38,896 nucleotides of DNA from a virus. The notes below the pieces were generated by a model, which worked only from the letters and a program-made list of their open reading frames with translations, had not been told where the DNA came from and made no database searches. Positions 14,066-19,724 of the stretch are shown here, piece by piece. The DNA is taken from IMG/VR virus record IMGVR_UViG_3300032294_000793, positions 1 to 38,896 of that record. One strand, given 5' to 3'. The translations under genes and the position numbers were made by a program. Numbering within the stretch: the first letter of the stretch is position 1; each line of letters begins with the position of its first letter.

Positions 14066-14245
14066 ATGAAAAAGATTAAGACGCTCCTATGGGCGGATAA
14101 TCTACGCGACGCCCGTATTATGGCGGAGTGCGTATCTGTTTTGTCTAGGCGCCGATACATAGGAATAGTCGAGCCTGAACCGTGGTCTAGTGGTTTCTGT
14201 ACGTTGACCTATTACAGAGTTTATAAAGTCAAGCGTTTGACTTAG
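14066..14245 (+). CDS. Small unknown protein, 59 residues
   Basis: The ATG at 14066 follows a GAAGGGAA ribosome-like site. The product begins MKKIKTLLWADNLRDARIMA and ends YYRVYKVKRLT. It is basic and probably soluble; no family is recognised. Its last codons TTG ACT TAG are also the -35 region of the next promoter, so gene end and promoter are fused. It heads the rightward cluster of tiny genes and is a candidate early host-takeover gene by position. Confidence 0.65.
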   Translation: MKKIKTLLWADNLRDARIMAECVSVLSRRRYIGIVEPEPWSSGFCTLTYYRVYKVKRLT

Positions 14246-14265
14246 AACCTCGCGTGTAGTATACT
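14237..14265 (+). promoter_or_regulatory. TTGACTTAGAA-type promoter A
   Basis: TTGACT (14237-14242), 17 bases, TATACT (14260-14265). It shares TTGACTTAGAA and TAGTATACT with the promoters at 15176 and 16471, indicating a copied cassette. The stop codon of the upstream gene lies in it. Confidence 0.85.
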
Positions 14266-14293
14266 TACTAAAGATCGAACAAGGGAGTTTCCT

Positions 14294-14515
14294 ATGCAGA
14301 TCGGTGGTAACTACATCTGTGAAGCCGTTTCTCCTTCGTCTTATGTGAAGGCTGTTCGTAATAAGCCCGGTTCCGGTCGCACGCTTTGTCCGTGCTGCCA
14401 GTTGAATAAGGCTCGTTTGCGTAAGGCTTTCAATAAACCCGGCAAAGGCGATAAGCCCAAGTATAAGGATCAGCGCAACAATAATAAATTGCGCTTTCTG
14501 ATCTATAACCAATAG
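14294..14515 (+). CDS. Small basic protein with Cys pair
   Basis: A 73-residue protein with a GGGAG ribosome site, directly downstream of a promoter. It contains TLCPCCQLNKARLRKAF: a CPCC knuckle after an isolated Cys at residue 9, which might bind zinc. The C-terminal half is rich in Lys, Arg and Asn. No family is recognised; small basic Cys-containing proteins of early phage regions often bind host proteins or nucleic acid, but nothing here proves that. Confidence 0.75.
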   Translation: MQIGGNYICEAVSPSSYVKAVRNKPGSGRTLCPCCQLNKARLRKAFNKPGKGDKPKYKDQRNNNKLRFLIYNQ

Positions 14516-14524
14516 GAGCCAAAC

Positions 14525-14713
14525 ATGGCCTTTCTAGACCGCACGTTCTGCCGTGCGTATGGCATGACTTGTGTCAACCACCAATGCTATCGGGCGCTTA
14601 CCGATACGCTCAAAGAGCGTGGGCGTAAATGGTGGGGCAACTATAACTTTCCCGTATCAAGCGTAGATATGTCGCACAACTGCGAGCATATCGTTCCGAT
14701 GGAGGGCCGGTAA
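14525..14713 (+). CDS. Small Cys-rich protein, 62 residues
   Basis: It begins nine bases after the previous stop, with an AGGAG ribosome site. It has Cys at about residues 9, 16, 21 and 53 (RTFCRAYGMTCVNHQCYRAL; HNCEHIVP), so metal binding or a small disulfide fold is possible. Its stop overlaps the next start as TAATG. The family is unknown to me. Confidence 0.75.
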   Translation: MAFLDRTFCRAYGMTCVNHQCYRALTDTLKERGRKWWGNYNFPVSSVDMSHNCEHIVPMEGR

Positions 14714-14814
14714 TGGACTATCTTAAAATCATCTATGAAGCTGTCGGCTTTGCACTTTTCATAGGTAGTATGGCAGGTGTTTTGTTCTTTCTTAACATCA
14801 TCATCAACGGGTGA
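14713..14814 (+). CDS. Single-span membrane micropeptide
   Basis: A 33-residue peptide whose ATG overlaps the previous stop (TAATG). One hydrophobic stretch covers residues about 10-31 (AVGFALFIGSMAGVLFFLNI), long enough to span a membrane. The next gene starts four bases after its stop. It is probably an inner-membrane peptide. It is too short and out of context to be called a holin. Confidence 0.65.
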   Translation: MDYLKIIYEAVGFALFIGSMAGVLFFLNIIING

Positions 14815-14817
14815 ACT

Positions 14818-14991
14818 ATGGCCCAATGGGTACTATTCCTGATGCTGTCGCATGGTCCTTACCCTGCGATGGTTCCTGTAGAGTTCTATAACAGTAGGGC
14901 CGAGTGCCTAGCTGCTCGTAGGGCTGAGGTAAACGCCAATATCAAGGCTGGTCTTGGCGGCGGTGCAACATACGTTTGTTTGGAGTATTAA
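14818..14991 (+). CDS. Small probable exported protein, 57 residues
   Basis: The start lies close behind the membrane micropeptide. The N-terminus MAQWVLFLMLSHG is hydrophobic like a short signal or anchor. The remainder has two Cys (about residues 30 and 54) around SRAECLAARRAEVNA and ATYVCLEY, which could form a disulfide in the periplasm. Proteins of this plan are frequent among small phage genes, with no known function. Confidence 0.65.
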   Translation: MAQWVLFLMLSHGPYPAMVPVEFYNSRAECLAARRAEVNANIKAGLGGGATYVCLEY

Positions 14992-14993
14992 CT

Positions 14994-15179
14994 ATGCCAA
15001 CACTCGTAAGATTCAGGCCGGAAACTACGCTGCAACGCGAAGCTAATTCCAAAGATAAATGGTGGTGCATAGTGTGGCAAGGTGATCGTAATCTGCGCCT
15101 GAGATATGGTCTTGAAAAGACTACAATTCTAATCGAACGTTCTCAGGTAGTAGAATGGCACTATACCAAACGGTATTGA
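14994..15179 (+). CDS. Small unknown protein, 61 residues
   Basis: I take the ATG at 14994, two bases after the previous stop, over a farther-upstream start inside the preceding gene. The product has an internal WWCIVWQGDRNLRLRYGL segment, then ILIERSQVVEWHYTKRY, a likely small beta fold. The stop TGA lies within the -35 box of the next promoter. No family is recognised. Confidence 0.7.
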   Translation: MPTLVRFRPETTLQREANSKDKWWCIVWQGDRNLRLRYGLEKTTILIERSQVVEWHYTKRY

Positions 15180-15204
15180 CTTAGAACGTAGAGTAGAGTA
15201 TACT
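15176..15204 (+). promoter_or_regulatory. TTGACTTAGAA-type promoter B
   Basis: TTGACT (15176-15181), 17 bases, TATACT (15199-15204). It is nearly the same as promoter A, including TATAAAGAT-like sequence after the -10 box. The stop codon of the preceding gene (15177-15179) is inside the -35 box. Confidence 0.85.
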
Positions 15205-15248
15205 CTATAAAGATGGTGAGAACGCAACCACAAGCAACGGAGAGTGAC

Positions 15249-15404
15249 ATGCAAATGCAATGGTTTGACACGATGGATCAAGCTAACAACACGTATCCTC
15301 GCCTTTTGGCTAAGGTATCCTCGCCTAACACGCGCGATACTCGTGCCATGCTGAATAAGGGACAGGCTGCTATCGGTAGCCCGTACCATGTGCGCGCCAA
15401 GTAG
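15249..15404 (+). CDS. Small unknown protein, 51 residues
   Basis: The ATG at 15249 has a GGAGA ribosome site at short spacing. An in-frame ATG at 15213 sits at the expected transcription start and could give a leaderless longer form. The product starts MQMQWFDTMDQANNTY and is basic at the C-terminus (NKGQAAIGSPYHVRAK). No family is recognised. A terminator follows about 60 bases later. Confidence 0.62.
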   Translation: MQMQWFDTMDQANNTYPRLLAKVSSPNTRDTRAMLNKGQAAIGSPYHVRAK

Positions 15405-15467
15405 GGGTGGCGAAGAATAACAATCCCTACAATTAAACTAAGAGATACTGCCTCTGTTTGAACTAGG

Positions 15468-15501
15468 CTAAGGCCGGGTAGCAATACTCGGCCTTAGTTT
15501 T
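15468..15501 (+). terminator. Intrinsic terminator before tRNA-like gene
   Basis: A perfect nine-pair stem CTAAGGCCG (15468-15476) with CGGCCTTAG (15489-15497), 12-base loop, then TTTT. A weaker GTAGGG/CCCTAC pairing lies just upstream (15401-15430). Confidence 0.88.
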
Positions 15502-15502
15502 A

Positions 15503-15599
15503 CCCCGATAGCACCGGTATGTGCGGGCGGGCCTTATAAACCCGCGAGACTGGCTGGACTGGCTGGAACGGTAGGGTTCAACTCCCTAGTCGGGGACCA
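15503..15599 (+). tRNA. Aberrant tRNA, possibly Ile (anticodon TAT)
   Basis: The acceptor CCCCGAT pairs with GTCGGGG and is followed by ACCA. The D arm is GCAC/GTGC with GG in the loop. The anticodon arm is GCGGG/CCCGC around CCTTATAAA; a C-A pair inside would leave loop CTTATAA with anticodon TAT. The T arm is TAGGG/CCCTA around TTCAACT. Oddities: A rather than T at position 8, and a 26-base variable region made of a tandem repeat of GACTGGCTG instead of a hairpin. It could be functional with an odd insert, or a decaying tRNA. Confidence 0.65.
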
Positions 15600-15636
15600 A
15601 TTTGCCTTGTGTCAACATCTGTGATAGGATATACAA

Positions 15637-15819
15637 ATGAAAGATAAAGAAACACCTATGCCTTTTGATGTTGCTCAAGAGGCTATGCGTAAGTCGCTGC
15701 TTAACTCCGGTATGACATGGACCGAAGCGCGCAACGCAATCAAGACTAACCCAAGACTTCAACAGGTTCTCAAGGAACTTCGTAAGGAATGCAAAGATGC
15801 TGCTGACAAGAAAGATTGA
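15637..15819 (+). CDS. Small unknown protein, 60 residues
   Basis: It starts 38 bases after the tRNA-like gene with an AGGA site. A weak promoter-like TTGTGT/TATACA pair (15607-15635, 17-base spacer) overlaps the start region, so an internal ATG at 15658 is an alternative. The product is helical and charged (AQEAMRKSLLNSGMTWTEAR, LQQVLKELRKECKDAADKK). It overlaps the next gene by 23 bases. No family is recognised. Confidence 0.65.
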   Translation: MKDKETPMPFDVAQEAMRKSLLNSGMTWTEARNAIKTNPRLQQVLKELRKECKDAADKKD

Positions 15820-15997
15820 GAACTGGTACGTTGTTGATCGTGGCGATCACAAGAGCGTATCCGGTCGGCTATATGTCGATGGTGACTTGCGTTTCAGCCA
15901 GTTCGATACGTACAATCCTACCGTAGTTGCTACGGATGAAAAGAGTTGCTATACTGCTGGTGCGGTATATGCACTAGGGAGAAAGAAAGATGACTGA
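15797..15997 (+). CDS. Small protein of the NWY-type family, copy 1
   Basis: A 66-residue protein with ENWYVVDRGDHKSVSGRLY followed by FSQFDTYNPTVV and a C-terminal YALGRKK. The next gene has the same layout (NWYKV, V-GTL, SQF-T). Together they look like a tandem pair of a small beta-rich family common in phages, function unknown. It overlaps both neighbours, as expected in a dense operon. Confidence 0.7.
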   Translation: MLLTRKIENWYVVDRGDHKSVSGRLYVDGDLRFSQFDTYNPTVVATDEKSCYTAGAVYALGRKKDD

Positions 15998-16253
15998 TGT
16001 AATTCATCCGTTTTGGGGTGGACCAAAACAAAATAAAGAAAGTGTCCGAGGAATTATTCGTAATTGGTACAAGGTTTATTACGGCAGCAATTACGTTGTT
16101 TGTGGCACTCTACTTGCACCAAGCGATAGGCGAGTCATGTCGCAGTTCTTTCGTACCAGTCTCGTGCTACACATGAACCAAGACGAAACGGAACTAGAAA
16201 CACTAAATTCTTTGTATAGACTGGAAAAGAAACGTGCGGAAACAACTACCTAA
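15990..16253 (+). CDS. Small protein of the NWY-type family, copy 2
   Basis: An 87-residue protein overlapping the previous gene by eight bases. It has IRNWYKVYYGSNYVVCGTLL, then SQFFRTSLVLHM, and SLYRLEKKR at the end. The alignment with its upstream neighbour (NWY-V, V-G-L, SQF, terminal YRL/YAL) suggests an ancient duplication. The function is unknown. Confidence 0.72.
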   Translation: MTDVIHPFWGGPKQNKESVRGIIRNWYKVYYGSNYVVCGTLLAPSDRRVMSQFFRTSLVLHMNQDETELETLNSLYRLEKKRAETTT

Positions 16254-16293
16254 CGCAGCGGCTACTTGGCTAAATACGCATAAGGATGCGTTG

Positions 16294-16386
16294 ATGCCAA
16301 CTGACGCAGAACTAGATGACTTACCCGAGTCAGACGAGTTTGATTCGGAAGGGTATAAGCTAGTTCCTCGTTCGTTAGACGATTAA
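16294..16386 (+). CDS. Tiny acidic peptide, 30 residues
   Basis: The ATG at 16294 has an AAGGA site at seven bases. The product is MPTDAELDDLPESDEFDSEG and then YKLVPRSLDD, strongly acidic. The same frame is open upstream to a GTG at 16234 that would give 50 residues overlapping the previous gene by 20 bases. I prefer the ATG for its ribosome site. The tRNA-Arg starts seven bases after the stop. Very acidic phage peptides can mimic DNA or bind host enzymes; that is speculation here. Confidence 0.5.
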   Translation: MPTDAELDDLPESDEFDSEGYKLVPRSLDD

Positions 16387-16392
16387 GTGTAC

Positions 16393-16469
16393 GTGTCCGT
16401 AGCTCAACTGGACAGAGCACCGTCCTTCTAAGACGGTGGTTGCTGGTTCGAGTCCAGCCGGGCACGCCA
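16393..16469 (+). tRNA. tRNA-Arg (anticodon TCT)
   Basis: A clean cloverleaf: acceptor GTGTCCG/CGGGCAC, D arm with AGCTCAACTGGACAGAGC, anticodon stem ACCGTC/GACGGT with loop CTTCTAA and anticodon TCT, T arm CTGG-TTCGAGT-CCAG, and an encoded GCCA end. It would decode AGA (and AGG), codons that are common in this phage and usually rare in GC-rich hosts. Confidence 0.96.
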
Positions 16470-16470
16470 C

Positions 16471-16499
16471 TTGACTTAGAAAGTTAAGTATAGTATACT
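16471..16499 (+). promoter_or_regulatory. TTGACTTAGAA-type promoter C
   Basis: TTGACT (16471-16476), 17 bases, TATACT (16494-16499). It starts two bases after the tRNA-Arg and is the first element of a promoter-gene-tRNA-Glu module. Confidence 0.85.
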
Positions 16500-16532
16500 G
16501 CTTAAACAGTTGGAGAACAACGGAGATACTAA

Positions 16533-16904
16533 ATGTTTAAGATTAACGACATAGTAGTTATTCATCCCAGGCTAGTGGCTCTCCATAAGGCTCCTCATAA
16601 TGTTAGAGTGTACACGTTCAATGCAGGAGTACTAAAAGAAGCGCTTCAATGTTTTAGAGACAACGAGTATATGCTAGGGGATACTTGCTCGTTCCTGAAT
16701 AGCTCAGACTTGAATGTCAAGTACAAGATAAAAGGCATACACAAAGTTAACAGCTCTGCGTACACTAAAGAGCTTTTTGTTGTGCAAGTAAAGTCAATTG
16801 ATAAAGGTGTTAGATACTATCAGGACTGGTGGTTTCGTCAAGAAGTCTTACACAGGAAAGCAGAGACATTCGACGAAGAACTAGAATTTTTAGAGCTAGG
16901 TTAA
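16533..16904 (+). CDS. Module protein 1, WWFRQE family, unknown
   Basis: A 123-residue protein with a GGAG ribosome site behind promoter C. It starts with an SH3-like strand (FKINDIVVIHP), has SSDLNVKYKIKGIHKV in the middle and QDWWFRQEVL near the end. The gene at 18046 has the matching pieces (GDIVRV, DSDLLSEYKVVAV, NWWFRQEIM), so the two are paralogues. Both are followed within ten bases by a tRNA-Glu. I do not know the family. The beta-rich pattern could be a small nucleic-acid or protein binding fold. Confidence 0.78.
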   Translation: MFKINDIVVIHPRLVALHKAPHNVRVYTFNAGVLKEALQCFRDNEYMLGDTCSFLNSSDLNVKYKIKGIHKVNSSAYTKELFVVQVKSIDKGVRYYQDWWFRQEVLHRKAETFDEELEFLELG

Positions 16905-16912
16905 ACAGAATT

Positions 16913-16990
16913 GTTCCCATCGTCTAACTGGTCTAGGACACTAGCCCTCTCAGGCAAGAAATAGTGGTTCGACTCCACTTGGGAACGCCA
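16913..16990 (+). tRNA. tRNA-Glu (anticodon CTC), copy 1
   Basis: Acceptor GTTCCCA/TGGGAAC, Glu-like D region TCGTCTAACTGGTCTAGGAC, T arm AGTGG-TTCGACT-CCACT, encoded GCCA. The anticodon arm is odd: CTAGCC pairs with GGCAAG (one A-A mismatch) around a six-base loop CTCTCA instead of the usual seven. Anticodon CTC is read by position. It starts eight bases after the module gene. Confidence 0.85.
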
Positions 16991-16996
16991 AACTCT

Positions 16997-17080
16997 CTAG
17001 GATTGTCGTACAGAGGCAAGACACGAAAACCTGCCCATGACCGTAGCTGACACGATAGCTACGCTGTACGACGATCCTAG
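16997..17080 (+). ncRNA. Candidate three-way-junction RNA
   Basis: A 17-pair stem (CTAGGATTGTCGTACAG at 16997-17013 with CTGTACGACGATCCTAG at 17064-17080, one G-U) closes a 50-base loop. Inside, CGTAGCT (17042-17048) pairs with AGCTACG (17057-17063) and abuts the outer stem, and GGCA (17015-17018) can pair with TGCC (17032-17035). There is no U-run, so it is not a simple terminator. It lies six bases after tRNA-Glu and 33 bases before the next start codon, so it could be a processing signal, a regulatory element or a stable RNA. Confidence 0.6.
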
Positions 17081-17113
17081 CTCGATTGTGACACACAAAA
17101 CAGGAGACAAAAC

Positions 17114-17281
17114 ATGAGTGTCAAACTGGTACAGGTGCATACAGCAGCTACAAGAGAACTGGCAAATAAGATTGCCGAAGAATTACGTGATAAATCAATG
17201 CCTTGTACAAATCCATACGTAACTGATGAGAATTTCTGGCAAGTAGATCAATATGTTAGGACAAGTTATCCAGAAATTTAA
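17114..17281 (+). CDS. Small unknown protein, 55 residues
   Basis: The ATG at 17114 has an AGGAG ribosome site. The product starts MSVKLVQVHTAATRELANKI and ends QYVRTSYPEI; the N-terminal half is helical. No family is recognised. It follows the three-way-junction RNA, which may influence its expression. Confidence 0.68.
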   Translation: MSVKLVQVHTAATRELANKIAEELRDKSMPCTNPYVTDENFWQVDQYVRTSYPEI

Positions 17282-17417
17282 AGGAAAAATCCTTATTAAA
17301 AAATACTTAAAGACTTATTCTATATATTCTTTTATATATTTTTTATTAAAGCTTTTTCCTGGGATACCTAAATATCCTTATAGCACAGTTTCGTGAGTTT
17401 GTCAAGAGGAAAATGTC
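17282..17417 (+). other. AT-rich intergenic segment
   Basis: No gene. It holds AAGGA/TCCTT around AAAA directly after the previous stop, long T/A runs, and GGATA (17362-17366) pairing with TATCC (17373-17377). A weak terminator or promoter may hide here, but no good -35/-10 pair was found. AGAGGA at 17405-17410 is the ribosome site of the next gene. Confidence 0.4.
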
Positions 17418-17834
17418 ATGCCAAATGTTTATGGACTTGTGGATACTGTACAAGGAGTGATGGATAAAGCTAAAAACTGCGTAGAGTTTCAAGAAATACT
17501 ATCTAATAATCTGTATTTTATAGACACTAATGCTTATAACTCTGTTAGCTATAGCACATCTAAGACTAATATTATTACTGCTCTTGAACACGTATTTGGT
17601 AGGGCTAGTGCAGCAAAGAAAAATAAATTTGTTGTACCAAAACACTTCATTGGATTAACTTGCGTTAGAGTTTTAGATTTTGATAGTGTTGTGACAACCA
17701 GAGTTAAAAACGTGAATGGTATCTGTATAAATACTAATTTTAACGAAGTAACAGCTAAATTCTTTTGGAGATTTCATATAAATTATGATTTTGAGTCTGT
17801 TTTAGCCAACACTCCTATCGAAGTATCGGCTTGA
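17418..17834 (+). CDS. Unknown protein, 138 residues
   Basis: It has an AGAGGA ribosome site. The product is mixed helix/beta (VDTVQGVMDKAKNCVEFQEI; PKHFIGLTCVRVLDFDSVVT), with no motif that I recognise. It lies between the two promoter-gene-tRNA-Glu modules. Its stop TGA (17832-17834) is inside the -35 box of the next promoter. Codon use is AT-rich like the surrounding small genes. Confidence 0.72.
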   Translation: MPNVYGLVDTVQGVMDKAKNCVEFQEILSNNLYFIDTNAYNSVSYSTSKTNIITALEHVFGRASAAKKNKFVVPKHFIGLTCVRVLDFDSVVTTRVKNVNGICINTNFNEVTAKFFWRFHINYDFESVLANTPIEVSA

Positions 17835-17859
17835 CTTTGGAAGCAAGTTATGCTAATAT
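17831..17859 (+). promoter_or_regulatory. TTGACT promoter D
   Basis: TTGACT (17831-17836), 17 bases, TAATAT (17854-17859), with TGC just before the -10 box. It overlaps the stop of the upstream gene and opens the second promoter-gene-tRNA-Glu module. Confidence 0.72.
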
Positions 17860-17865
17860 CTACGT

Positions 17866-18045
17866 ACAATGAAATTGGGAAAGCGGTTCGAGCGCGTTCC
17901 TCGTCCAGTAGCAGCCCGGCTGTGAATAGCAATCCCGATGCGCCTTCGTGATAGCCGTACGAAGCAAACCCCGATTGATTGTGGTAGGTCGGTCAACAAT
18001 AGCACTCAGTAGTGCGGCGCAAAACCACCTTGATGGAGATTACGT
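17866..18045 (+). other. Structured leader of second tRNA-Glu module
   Basis: About 180 bases between promoter D and the next gene. Hairpins: CAGC/GCTG near 17915, CTTCGT/ACGAAG (17944-17964), and GCACT/AGTGC around CAGT (18002-18015). A leaderless-looking 18-codon frame at 17869 begins MKLGKRFERVPR, which recalls the N-terminus of a phage methyltransferase family, then stops. It could be a gene remnant, an upstream peptide or a regulatory RNA. Confidence 0.45.
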
Positions 18046-18399
18046 ATGGCAACAAAAGCTTTGTTTAAAAATGGTGATATAGTTAGAGTTAAAGAAAGTA
18101 TATTGAATATACTATCAGCTAATCCAGAAAAGAATAATTTTCATATATACGAGGACGATATTGCCAGCCTTATTGGGCCGGGCATGATTGCAGATACTAT
18201 ATACTGGTTAGAAGATTCTGACTTGCTATCTGAATATAAAGTAGTTGCTGTTGCCCCTTGGGAGAATCTTAAGAACATTCGAGTGGTGCCTTTAGAAGAG
18301 AAAGTACTTTGCAGGACAAATTGGTGGTTTCGACAGGAAATCATGGAAAAAGCAGTTATGAACATTGACATGGAGATACGTATTCTTCCAATCGGATAA
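18046..18399 (+). CDS. Module protein 2, WWFRQE family, unknown
   Basis: A 117-residue protein with a GGAG-like site (TGGAGATTACGT) before the ATG. It starts with GDIVRVKE, has EDSDLLSEYKVVAV and ends with CRTNWWFRQEIMEKAV and EIRILPIG. It is the paralogue of the 16533-16904 product, and its gene is also followed directly (five bases) by a tRNA-Glu. The pair shows a duplicated gene-tRNA unit. The function is unknown. Confidence 0.78.
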   Translation: MATKALFKNGDIVRVKESILNILSANPEKNNFHIYEDDIASLIGPGMIADTIYWLEDSDLLSEYKVVAVAPWENLKNIRVVPLEEKVLCRTNWWFRQEIMEKAVMNIDMEIRILPIG

Positions 18400-18404
18400 C
18401 TAAT

Positions 18405-18482
18405 GTTCCCTTCGTCTAATTGGACTAGGACACTTGCCCTCTCAGGTAGGAAATGATGGTTCGACCCCATCAGGGAACGCCA
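18405..18482 (+). tRNA. tRNA-Glu (anticodon CTC), copy 2
   Basis: Acceptor GTTCCCT/AGGGAAC, D region TCGTCTAATTGGACTAGGAC, T arm GATGG-TTCGACC-CCATC, encoded GCCA. As in copy 1 the anticodon stem (CTTGCC/GGTAGG, six pairs with G-U) closes a six-base loop CTCTCA. Compensating changes between the two copies keep the acceptor and T stems paired, which argues that both are maintained. Confidence 0.85.
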
Positions 18483-18499
18483 GTTTTAGGAATGTGCAT

Positions 18500-18799
18500 A
18501 TGAAAAAGCTGACTAAGTGCCCTAATTTCAAATACCCCGTAGGCTTAAAAGTCAAGGTGGTAAAAGGGTGTAGAAACATAACAAGTACCACCGGACAGGT
18601 ACAAATTGGTGGTGTTTATACTATTTCATATCAGAGCCGATTTCAAGATAACGGCGGTCTTGAGCTTAGGCACGAAGAACACAACTTTTATAACTTTCTA
18701 AATATGTATCAGTGGAACATTCCAGAGGAATGTCTCGAACCTGTAAACATTATGGATTTGTTCGAGTACGAGCTAGGAGCTATAGAGGCATCTAAATGA
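18500..18799 (+). CDS. Unknown protein, 99 residues
   Basis: I start at the ATG at 18500 (MKKLTKCPNF); a longer frame would read back through the tRNA. The product has an SH3-like opening (YPVGLKVKVVKGC), then GGVYTISYQSRF and an acidic C-terminus (NIMDLFEYELGAIEAS). It overlaps the next gene by four bases (ATGA). No family is recognised; it may be another small beta-barrel protein. Confidence 0.7.
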   Translation: MKKLTKCPNFKYPVGLKVKVVKGCRNITSTTGQVQIGGVYTISYQSRFQDNGGLELRHEEHNFYNFLNMYQWNIPEECLEPVNIMDLFEYELGAIEASK

Positions 18800-19272
18800 C
18801 TGTTCTAGTTACCAAACGTAAAGTAAAGATGCACAAGCACGATTTGTACTTGCGCCCTCAAAAGAAAACAGGATTTTGGGCCAAGTATATGCTTAGCTAC
18901 TACGTTTACGCAAGTATGGATACTAGACTTACGTATCCAGATGTTATGGGTGGGTATGGTTTCAATTCAATTTTGTATTCCTTGGTACGTAAGCCTATAG
19001 TAAATAACTACAGAAAAAGTATTCATTTCTCGGAAGAATATATAACCATTGATAAGCATCAGAAAGGTAATTCCTTTTCATTACTTCCAGAAAAAGTTAA
19101 AGATAAGATAATGGCCGAGAGCGGGTTTATAACTACGCTAGATAATGTTTATCTGAAACGTGTAGAACTAGCTACACCAGTTACAAGGAGATTTTATGGC
19201 GAGTATACTAGACTTGATACTCTTCCTGATTTCCTCCATTTTGTAGCTATAGATAGAGTTCCTATAGGGTAA
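18796..19272 (+). CDS. Unknown protein, 158 residues
   Basis: It starts in an ATGA overlap with the previous gene. The N-terminus is basic (TKRKVKMHKHDLYLRPQKKT). A Tyr-rich segment follows (KYMLSYYVYASMDTRLTYPD), and the C-terminus ends FVAIDRVPIG, similar to the RILPIG end of the module 2 protein. I recognise no domain. The next gene begins three bases after its stop. Confidence 0.72.
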   Translation: MTVLVTKRKVKMHKHDLYLRPQKKTGFWAKYMLSYYVYASMDTRLTYPDVMGGYGFNSILYSLVRKPIVNNYRKSIHFSEEYITIDKHQKGNSFSLLPEKVKDKIMAESGFITTLDNVYLKRVELATPVTRRFYGEYTRLDTLPDFLHFVAIDRVPIG

Positions 19273-19275
19273 CAG

Positions 19276-19710
19276 ATGAAGGGTATGCAGTTAGCTTGGA
19301 AGGCTTCCATGAACGCTCCTGGCGTCGGAGGAAGCAGTCGAACCGCCTATCGTATAGGCGCCTGTCTCATGCTTGGAGATAGAGTTCTACAAGTTCGTCA
19401 CAATTCCTACAAGACGCATCCTTATCTGGCCGCGCTAACCAAGTATCCTCACTTGCACGCGGAAAGCTATTGCGTTCTGGCTCAAGGTATAACCGAATGT
19501 CAGGACACCACTATGTATGTTGTACGAACGTTAAAGGACGGTACGTTAGCTAATGCCAAGCCTTGCGAGGTTTGCCAAAAGATAATGCTTGACGTAGGAG
19601 TTCGTTTGTGCTACTATACACAAGATCAGAACAGCATCGGAGTGATGCGGTTCAAACCGATCCCTAACGGGATGCGACGGGGCACGCAATTGTCCTCTTT
19701 AGTACTATAG
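19276..19710 (+). CDS. Deoxycytidylate/cytidine deaminase-like protein
   Basis: A 144-residue zinc deaminase. HAESY (H61, E63) and PCEVC (C97, C100) are the catalytic zinc motif H-A-E plus P-C-x-x-C. The family converts dCMP to dUMP (or cytidine to uridine), feeding dTMP synthesis. It lies before the replication genes and fits the nucleotide-supply set with the ribonucleotide reductase and MazG-like proteins. Substrate is not decided by the sequence; dCMP is the usual phage case. A methionine three codons in is an alternative start. Confidence 0.88.
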   Translation: MKGMQLAWKASMNAPGVGGSSRTAYRIGACLMLGDRVLQVRHNSYKTHPYLAALTKYPHLHAESYCVLAQGITECQDTTMYVVRTLKDGTLANAKPCEVCQKIMLDVGVRLCYYTQDQNSIGVMRFKPIPNGMRRGTQLSSLVL

Positions 19711-19724
19711 AAGGAAGGTTAAAA

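Noticed and set aside
14713-14814. Membrane micropeptide as a holin
   Set aside because: One membrane span and no lysis neighbours; position in an early-type cluster does not support a lysis role.
18434-18499. Upstream extension of the 18500 gene
   Set aside because: It would translate the 3' half of the tRNA-Glu; the ATG at 18500 gives a sensible N-terminus.
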